From Strongylocentrotus droebachiensis (Eukaryota > Echinodermata > Echinoidea > Camarodonta > Strongylocentrotidae): a stretch of 64,000 nucleotides of DNA. A model generated the notes under the pieces. The model saw only the letters and a list, made by a program, of their open reading frames with translations. It ran no database searches and was not told the DNA's origin. Of the stretch, positions 42,001 through 51,000 are shown piece after piece. Each line of letters starts with the position of its first letter. Position 1 is the stretch's first letter. Location of the stretch: positions 434,001 through 498,000 of the forward strand of contig JAVYIG010000172.1 of the NCBI GenBank assembly GCA_035222895.1, read 5' to 3'. The position numbers and the translations under genes are program-made.

Positions 42001-45000
42001 GAACATCTCATCCGCCTGTACATAGATCATAACAGGAGATGGTTTAAAGGTAAAGACCAGTATTGGAAACGCCCCAATTTCAAAAAATGAGATGGAAGCT
42101 GTTATTACCAATCATGTGAAAGAGTATGTTTTGACTAATACATGATGATAACAATTTTGCCGGGAAACCGCCTACTAATTGATATATTTGGTAAATGTGT
42201 GTGAGAGATAAACGCACGTGTCGCGCACGTGTGCATAGTCCCATATACATCTTTCTGTGTACAGTGCTGGTAACTTTACGAAGATTGGGCCAAATTTCTT
42301 ATCATTTTGATGATTCCAGAACATTGCAGTACACATCAATACTTATATGCTAGATGATCAAACTTTTCTGATCGATTCCACAACGTTTCTTCCACAATGC
42401 AATCGCATGACCATAACTGGTCTTTATCTTTAACCAAAAAGGGTTTCTAGAACTAGATCTACAGAACATCTTACTAGATAAAATGTCACAAGTTTAAAGC
42501 CTATCTGCACTAGTTTGGCCAGGAGGGATTAGACCTCCCTGCATGGTCACCGACAGGTGGTTATCTCATCAAATCAGCTCTCAATTAACATATGAAAACG
42601 GGGACCATGGGGGACCAACGGTCACCGATTAGGCATTGTTTGCTATATAGAGGGCGCAAGTAACTATAAGTATTGCAGAGGGGCTTAAAATAACAACAAT
42701 GGATAAATCAGGATGTGCCATGTTGAGAGCAATGATGAGGAGAGTTGGCTCAGTCTGTAAAGTGTCTGCCTGACAAACCATGGCTTCGAAGCCCCTCCAG
42801 ACGGATGGCTGAAGCCTCTGTAGTTTGTTAGCGAGCCCCTTTCATGTCATAGACTCGGGCTAGGTTACAGTGGAAAACACTCTGTCCCTCAGATAGGATG
42901 TTAAATGGAAGCCCAGTGTAGAGGAGAGTCACCATCTTGGCACATTAAGAACCCACTGCACTTTTCGTATAAGAGTAGAGGGAAACCCCGGTGTAGTTGT
43001 CCACCTGCACATTCTCAATTAGTTATAACTTGAGGTGGACCCGATGGTCACAGTGAGCCATTTCACTTTTCCACTCTTAGGCACAGTTGACGCAAAATAC
43101 TTAATAATAATAATACTACTAATAGTTAAGTAAATTTGTGCCCTCAGGCATGCATGCTAAGATAAATTCAATGAAATAGTCTGTCTGATAAAATAAAAAC
43201 AACTCAGGTCCACTGGTTGGTTTAATACTCAGGAGTATACACTTTTGAAATATCAGAAATATTCATCAATTCTGTTGTAGCAATACCTCTTTCATGATCT
43301 GTCTGGTGGCGGTGGTGTTAGGTGTGTAGAAGATGTATCCTTGTATGATGGGCAAGAAGAGCGATAGGACGTACTGAGTTTGTTTGGTACTCTGTGATCC
43401 CGACTGCAGAATGTCTACAAGCCAAGGGCATCGCTCTGTGCCTGGAATAGTACCTGAAAATGAAAAGGAGAAATTAAGAAATTAAAGTCAACACTTTTCA
43501 GAACCCAGAGGAGACAATATTTGTTATATGCACATGAATATGGTACAGCAAAAAAAAACATTGTAAGAATCTGAAATTGTCTTCATATATCTTTAAAGCC
43601 TATCTGCACTAGTTTGGCCAGGAGGGATTAGACCTCCCTGCAGGTGGTTATCTCATCAAATCAGCTCTCAATTAACATGAAAAAGGGGACCATGGGGGAC
43701 CAACGAGTACCGCTTAGGCATTGTTGGCTATATAGAAGGTGCAAGTAGCTACAAGTACTGCAATCCCGCTTTTAAGCACAGCCCGTAATTCTGTCTGGTA
43801 GTCTGGCTGAAATTTGTTATGACTGATGAGAATCTGCTTTCATGTGCACTTAAGTGTAAATTTTCACATTCAAGTACAATTGACAATCATGTACAACTGA
43901 TAATGAACCATCAAGTGGTGGTTTGGCTACCTGAACATTACACGAAGATCCTTTTGAACTCAATATCATGACTTTGGTATGAATATGCTTAGGACACTTC
44001 TGATTAATATTTCAATGTGACTGGCATGCTCTTGTTTCTTTTTAATGAATTGCACAATGAACTCTGCAAAGTGACATATTGCCTGGTTTGTGACGTGACA
44101 TTTGTTATACTATACTGTGCCACAGTATGTATTTATTATAAGGCGACCACTGTATTTGATTTGATAGTAATGTCAGTATGCTCTTCATAATAAATATAAT
44201 TGAGCTGCCCACATTGAAGCATTTCAAGGAAGCCACCAGGTGCGAGTAGTCACAGCATCATAATTTTTACTTGCACCATATACATGTATATAATTAGGCA
44301 CAAATTCACACAAGCCGTCCACCTTAGGCAGAAGATCACCCTTGTCTAGATGCTGAACAGGCTTTGACAAGTAGCAGAATAGAAGTAGAAATAACATACT
44401 ATTATTATTATCTCCATCTCCATCTCTACCACTCAGTGGAGGGAACGTTGGGTTGTCTCCCGGTTCCACTGATTCCACGGGTTCCAAGGGATCCACAGGT
44501 TCTTCTGGTTCCCCTGCTGCAGGGGGCTGCTCGTCTCCTCCTAAGCTGGGCAACCCGCCGAGGGTCAGGAAGGGCAGGTCTCCGCAGATCAGCTGACCGG
44601 TGTCGTTGCTCTTGAGGATATCCTCAATCTCGGAGGTCAGGTTCCTGAAACTCTCAAGCTCTTGAATCTGAAATGGTTAGGAAGAATTTAAGATTACTTT
44701 GTTTTTTGGACAGATTGGTGATACGTTGGTCATTGCTATAGAGCTATAGACCAAGTTATGTCACATGTCATTTGCTAAAGACACATGCATTTGAAGATGA
44801 CTAATGATGTAAAATTATTTTGAAATTTGACATCAAACATCGATTCAATATTTCTTTGAAAACAATTGGAAATGATACAGGTTTTAGTCATGATTGAATA
44901 TCCTTTAACAATCCTTGACATTATTTCTTTTGGTTGTTTGAACAATGTAAGACAATTAATTTGATACTCGCAAACTACTACTAAATTAATTAATCTTACC

Positions 45001-48000
45001 TCTTGCATGATTTGCTTGATATCGTCATAGACATTAGGTGGGACATCTGAATTGTTCCTGGCCTGAAAATCATAAAGAGAACAAGTAAAATATTTAAACA
45101 GAATTCATTTTCTATTCCTCTTCACCTTAAGAGATCGATTCTGGGTTGCCATATTAAAAACATTTGATATTATCACTTTTTGTCACCATCAACAATGAGG
45201 ACAAAGTAAGATAATTCTTTTAAAGAGACTCTGTAACATTGCCTCAGATTCTGAAACAAAATTCTGGATTTAGCTCATACTGCAATCATAATAAACTTTT
45301 AGGTCAGTCAGGAATCCCATGACTTTTACAAGCCAATAGCCTGTCTGATTATAAAATATTCATGATTGGAAATCTAAATCATATTTTGTGTTTTTTCTAA
45401 TGTTTTTATAACACTACAGTCGTTTGGGGGAAAATGAGTATATATGGTAAAACTGGTCACTCAAAAGGTTTTGAAGCACCTCATGATCATTTTGAAGCAC
45501 AATTTTGTTAGGGCTTCAATATTACACCATATCACAGACACTGATAACATCTAGGGCCATGCATCTCAGATTTAGCACTGTTAAACGATGCCTTTAAAAC
45601 AAAATATGGGGAAGATATGGAAGAACATAGAAGATAGAAACGAACATTATCAAAGAACTCACCCAATCAATGAATTTCTGTTTATCCAAGGACTGCCAGA
45701 GATCCTTTGAGAATTCATCCAGTTGGCTACTCGTCAGGTTACAAAGGGTCCTGCTGATGTCCTCAAGGTCACCAGGGTTCGAAGGCTGGATGATCTGACC
45801 TAGAGCAGTCTCGTTGCACACTGTGTCATGCATTCCACTACCTTGTAACAACAGTTGAAGCTGGAGTAGGAGAATCAATGGAGATATTTATTAATTCATT
45901 TATTTCATTTATTACAGAATAATTCAGAGAAAGCTGGTCACAGGGGGGGATAGGACTCTGCTGATATCATCAAGATCACAGGGGTTCTGAGGCTGGATGA
46001 TCTGACCTAGACCAGTCTCGTTACACACGGTGTCATGCATTGCACTATCTTGTAACAACAGTTGAAGATTGAGTAGGAGAATCAATGGAGAGATTTGTGG
46101 TTTCATACTTCATTTATTACACATTAATTCAGAGAAAGCTGGTCACTTCTTTAACCACCATCCCCCCTTAAGTACAAAAAAGGAATTTCAATAACTGCCC
46201 CCCACCCCCTTGAGTAAAAAAAATTGTTATAAATTTTGAAAATACTGTAAATCTCCGTGTATAAGGCGCACCCCTATTTTGGGGGCAAAAAAAATCCACG
46301 CGGGGAAGGACCTTCATTTAACATCGAGGAGCAGTTGAAGGCACTGATTTGTGCTTGTGAACTTGTCACAAATAATAGTAACAATGTCGTTTTTAGAAGA
46401 ATGTGTTAGATCATTAATGTTAATTAAAAAAAATAGAGCACCTAGGTAAGAACCTTGTGGTACACCATTTGTTATAGAAAAAAAAATTGAGGAATTATTA
46501 TTATAAACTACATTGAGATCTATTAGAAAGATTACTTTCAAACCAAGATGACAGACAAATTTGAGTGTTGTTGTAGTTTCCGAGTGGTGAGTCAACACAC
46601 TGATTACTGAGCTGGGAGACATTGCCAAGCATAGCGCCATAAATCGAAACTAACAACAATTTTTTTTTTTTTTTTCCTGTACCTGTGTATAAGACGCACC
46701 CCTGTCTTTCAATTTTTTTCGGCGGCAAAAAAGTGCGCCTTATACACATAGATTTACAGTATGAGTTAAATCTGAAGAAAAATCGGGGGAAAAAAGACAA
46801 AAAATAAAAGCAATTTGGAGAAGAAAAAAAATCGGGAAACTGATTTAAAACTAGCTGCACATAATTATGTATGAGATTTCTTTTCTACAAAGAAATATTT
46901 TTAAAAAGAAAAATGACATCAAGAATACACACAGAAGGTTCTTATGAAGGAGATATGCAGCAGAATACAAACTGCTAGTGCTAGAGAAAAAGATCTAAAC
47001 TGGTGAGAGCACGATGTAAAATGATATGCAACGCCCTTCTTGCTCTCGGCAGTGTAAAATAAGAGAGAAAAAAAGATATAAAGAGATGAGGTGGATGTGT
47101 AAGAGGTACATTTTATGTCTTCATTTATTTCTTACAACTCAACTGACTTGTTTGCTGTAACTGCTCATTTGATTGAAAAAACATGCACATAAAAGAATTT
47201 TAATGAATACATTCATGTTTGCATTCGGTCTCAAAGTCTGATATTTGGCCAAACAAGCTCAAAAATATAAGTACAGGACTGAAATGAAACTTGGTTGCTA
47301 AGTAAACATAGAGTTGGGAGCTGATTTACACCAATGCAAATATAGTGAACTTTACCTTAACATTTCTTAGACAAACAACGCGTACAGGTAAAAAAGCATA
47401 TACACCTGTATATGCCTAAGCACTAATACAGTACATACATGTACTCTACATTCATATAATTACAAGCCATTGCTTCTAGTATTATTCATCTCTACATCAT
47501 TTCACCATTCCTCTGGCCTACATGTATATGTATGTATAATCAAATGTTTTTTTTGAAAATCATAGTAAATTAAACAAAGTAACATGGAGTCGTCTACTTT
47601 ATGGCACCATGTTTATAAAAAGATGGTAATCTCAAGTTTATGAATCTAGTAACTACTGGTTTGGAGACATTGTTTACAAAATATGATAGACTTTGGTTGT
47701 TTACTTTAAAGGTGGGCTACAATGTACAAGTATTCAGCATGATAATATTTTCATTATCATACTGTTTGATAATAAAATGTTCTTTCATATATATATATAC
47801 ATATATAAAGAGATTAAATGAGTAAAAAAAGTGAGAGAGAGAGGAGAGAGAAAGTGAGAGAGGAAGAGAGATAGAGAAAGGAGAGAAAGAGAGATAGATT
47901 GAGAGAAGAGAGATTAATAGAGGGGAAAAAAGATAGATAAAGGCAGAAAGGTAGACACATTGAGGGAAGAGAGAATAAGAGAGAGAGGAAGAAATTTAGA

Positions 48001-51000
48001 AAATGGGGAGAAACAGAGACAGATTGAGATGTGAAAGATCACAGATCGAGATTAATCAGGATGGAGAGGGAGGGGGGGGGGGGGGAGGGCTGACGAGAGA
48101 GATAAAGAAATGTTTATGAGAAAGATAAAGACGTGTTGATGAGAGAGGAATGAATGGGAGAGGGAGAGGAACAGGCCAATAAATATGGAACAAGAGATAA
48201 ACAGAGTCAACGAAAAATGAGACATAAAAGTGATGTGTCATCAAACCGTTGCCACCTATTACAAACACAGGGTAAAGAGGATTCTTTGCTCTTAAAACAT
48301 CCTGAAATTCCTGCCAAGATTTCCAGGCCAGAGTTTTGCAGTATTTGCCTACACAGATTATTGTCTACACAATCATCCTGGATAACAGTTGTTGACTTTG
48401 TCTAACGGATTACTGTGCTTATCATGTTTCATACAGAGAGGGTGAGAATATGACAAACAATGTTTGATGTTGTCTCAACCGAATCATAAAAATGTAACAT
48501 AAAATTGGCAAGACATCACTGCGATTATCCACAACTGACGGCATAGTGGCTAATCAGGAAGATGAAATTATGGAAAAGTTTCCCTTTGATATTGCTCATA
48601 CCATTCCCCAGATACACTGTAACATAGAAAAGTAGTATTTCTTTCAAACCCAGAATCTAAATATTGTGTAATATTCCTCAGTACCATTTATATCCTCTCT
48701 TGTGATATTTTCTTCCTAAACTCATCCCTCCTCTCAGAAGAGGGAAAGCACTTTTTTTCTACAAGGGTAGATAAAGCTCTTAAATACCTTAAACATCTTC
48801 AATCCTCTCTCTCTCTCTCTCTCTCTTTCTATGTTGCTTTCTCTCTCTCTCACTTCTCCTTTTCTCTTGAATATCCTAATTTTTTTTCTCTCTCTCTCCC
48901 CTCTCCATATCTTCCTCATGCTCATACATGTAGATCTCTATCCACACACTTACTTCTCTCTCTAGTCATCCATCTATTTTCTCTTTATTTCTGTCAAGAC
49001 TCACCTCTCTAGGATTAATAGGTGTGTTCATGAGTTCCTCAGTCACATTAGGATCAATCCCAAGGTCGGTCTTTAGAAGTTCCTCAAAAGCTGCTGGGTC
49101 CGTCAAAATGTCTGACAGCGTGACTGAACCTACAAAGATGGAAGAAGAAAAAGATAAAAGATGAAAGAAATAAAATAAAAATGCACATATTTCATTCAGA
49201 ATCAAAGATTGTGGTAAAAGTGTACTGCAATGTAACTATACATGTAAGTGAGTGACAATCACAGTTGGTATTTACATGTATGTATTACCGGTAGTTATAG
49301 GCATTTCAAGCTTTTACTAAATTTTATCAAGACATATATTTTCATCATGAAAATCTTATATAAAGTGTGAAGTTTTAGGATCAAGAGCCCTTTAGAAGTA
49401 TGTGTAAAAGAAAATCTATCGGCAGCATTCACTGACCTAATAAAAGGTATACTCAAGTACAAGCCAATATCCATCAGTAAATTATACCATGGAAACATGT
49501 AGTGAGAATATGTGCATTTCAAATGGACATTAAGCCTCACTGCAACTCAATCTCATGGGGATCGTTTGACTGCTCTGTGCCTTCAAGATGCATGCTTTCA
49601 AGCAAGACAACTTGTGCTCCAATTCCCTCAAAAATTCATTTTTGTAAGAAATACTTCACTCAGGGTTGACTCCTAGCATGTTTGGCATGGCAACCAAACT
49701 GTTGAATAGGCCATTGTTCGTAATGTAACCAAATTTAATGCATACGTCTTTGAGAAGTGCCTCGATACAAACTATCTCATTTGCCTGTTACAAATAATTG
49801 TATCTCAATAGTGAGAATGCGGTTTGTAAATAGTATTTGTTGCTAGGTAGGTCAACCATTATGGACTGCCCTACCTAACAACACATAAAATATGCAGTTT
49901 GCACTCTGACTATTGTAATACAACTACTCTTAATAGGTGAATGAGTAATATGTATTGAGGCACTTCACAAAGACGTAGGCACTTCACAAAGACTACGCAT
50001 TCAATTTGGTTACATTATGAATATGGCCCATTGCAAAGCTCATTTTGGGACACGCATGTAACTCCTTTCACCGATTGCTAGTGCCTGACACAAACTTTTA
50101 ATAAATGACTGTACGGTAAAAATATATGTATAATGCAATCAGTCAAGTCATTGGTGAGTACCAGTATGTCGATTGTTGCACTCATTCACACTGAAGAGCT
50201 AATTCAGGGACAAACCGACCATGTACATGTCACTAGTGGATTGTAGGGGGGTGGGGGGGGGGGGGGTGGGACTAACTTGCCTATGCCCTCCCCCCTTTTG
50301 AAACCCAAGTGTCATACCTTGAGTACCCAACACTAAGAATGGTATCCTTATTTTAAAAGTACCAGTAATGAATTTCAATTTTTGATTTAATTTAATTTAA
50401 TTCTCATTCTGCTTATCACAATAACATTCATGAACCATGCCCTACACAGTGTACATGTGCATTTAAGAGTACTAGTAATTTTGCAAAGGACATTCTAACA
50501 AGTAAGGGAAAATAAGGAGATAAATGCAGCGTTTCTTACCTGATGATGTGCTACTTGAAGCAGAACCAGCCTGTATGTGAGCAAGAAGAGAAAGATAACT
50601 ACATCAATACTTACATACAAACTTTTGCATGAATGGATTTTTTTATGAATAGACTTACAGATAATCTAGAATTCTGGTTAGGTTAATTCTGGTAAGTACT
50701 GCAAAAGTATTTTTAGAAAAACTGGCTTAAATTGATTCTGACTTGTTTTGTTACATGTATGTATGCGGTGAATGGGTTGTTTGAATAAACATATTATAAA
50801 CAACCTAATGAACACTTTCTGAAAGTAACATTTATTGAAAAGCAAAACTTTCCTTGAAATACAAAAACTTGTGCATGTGTTTGGGACCATTACTTGAAGA
50901 TCATTTTTCTATTCTTTATTTGGTCATCAACCAGCTATTACCGGTACACAGTTTCTGCCCAAACTGTCGACACAAAACATTCATTTGTAGTACTGAACAA

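Noticed and set aside
42738..42800. tRNA gene
   Set aside because: A and B boxes are present, but the sequence does not fold as a full cloverleaf and continues into a repeat body, so it is a SINE.
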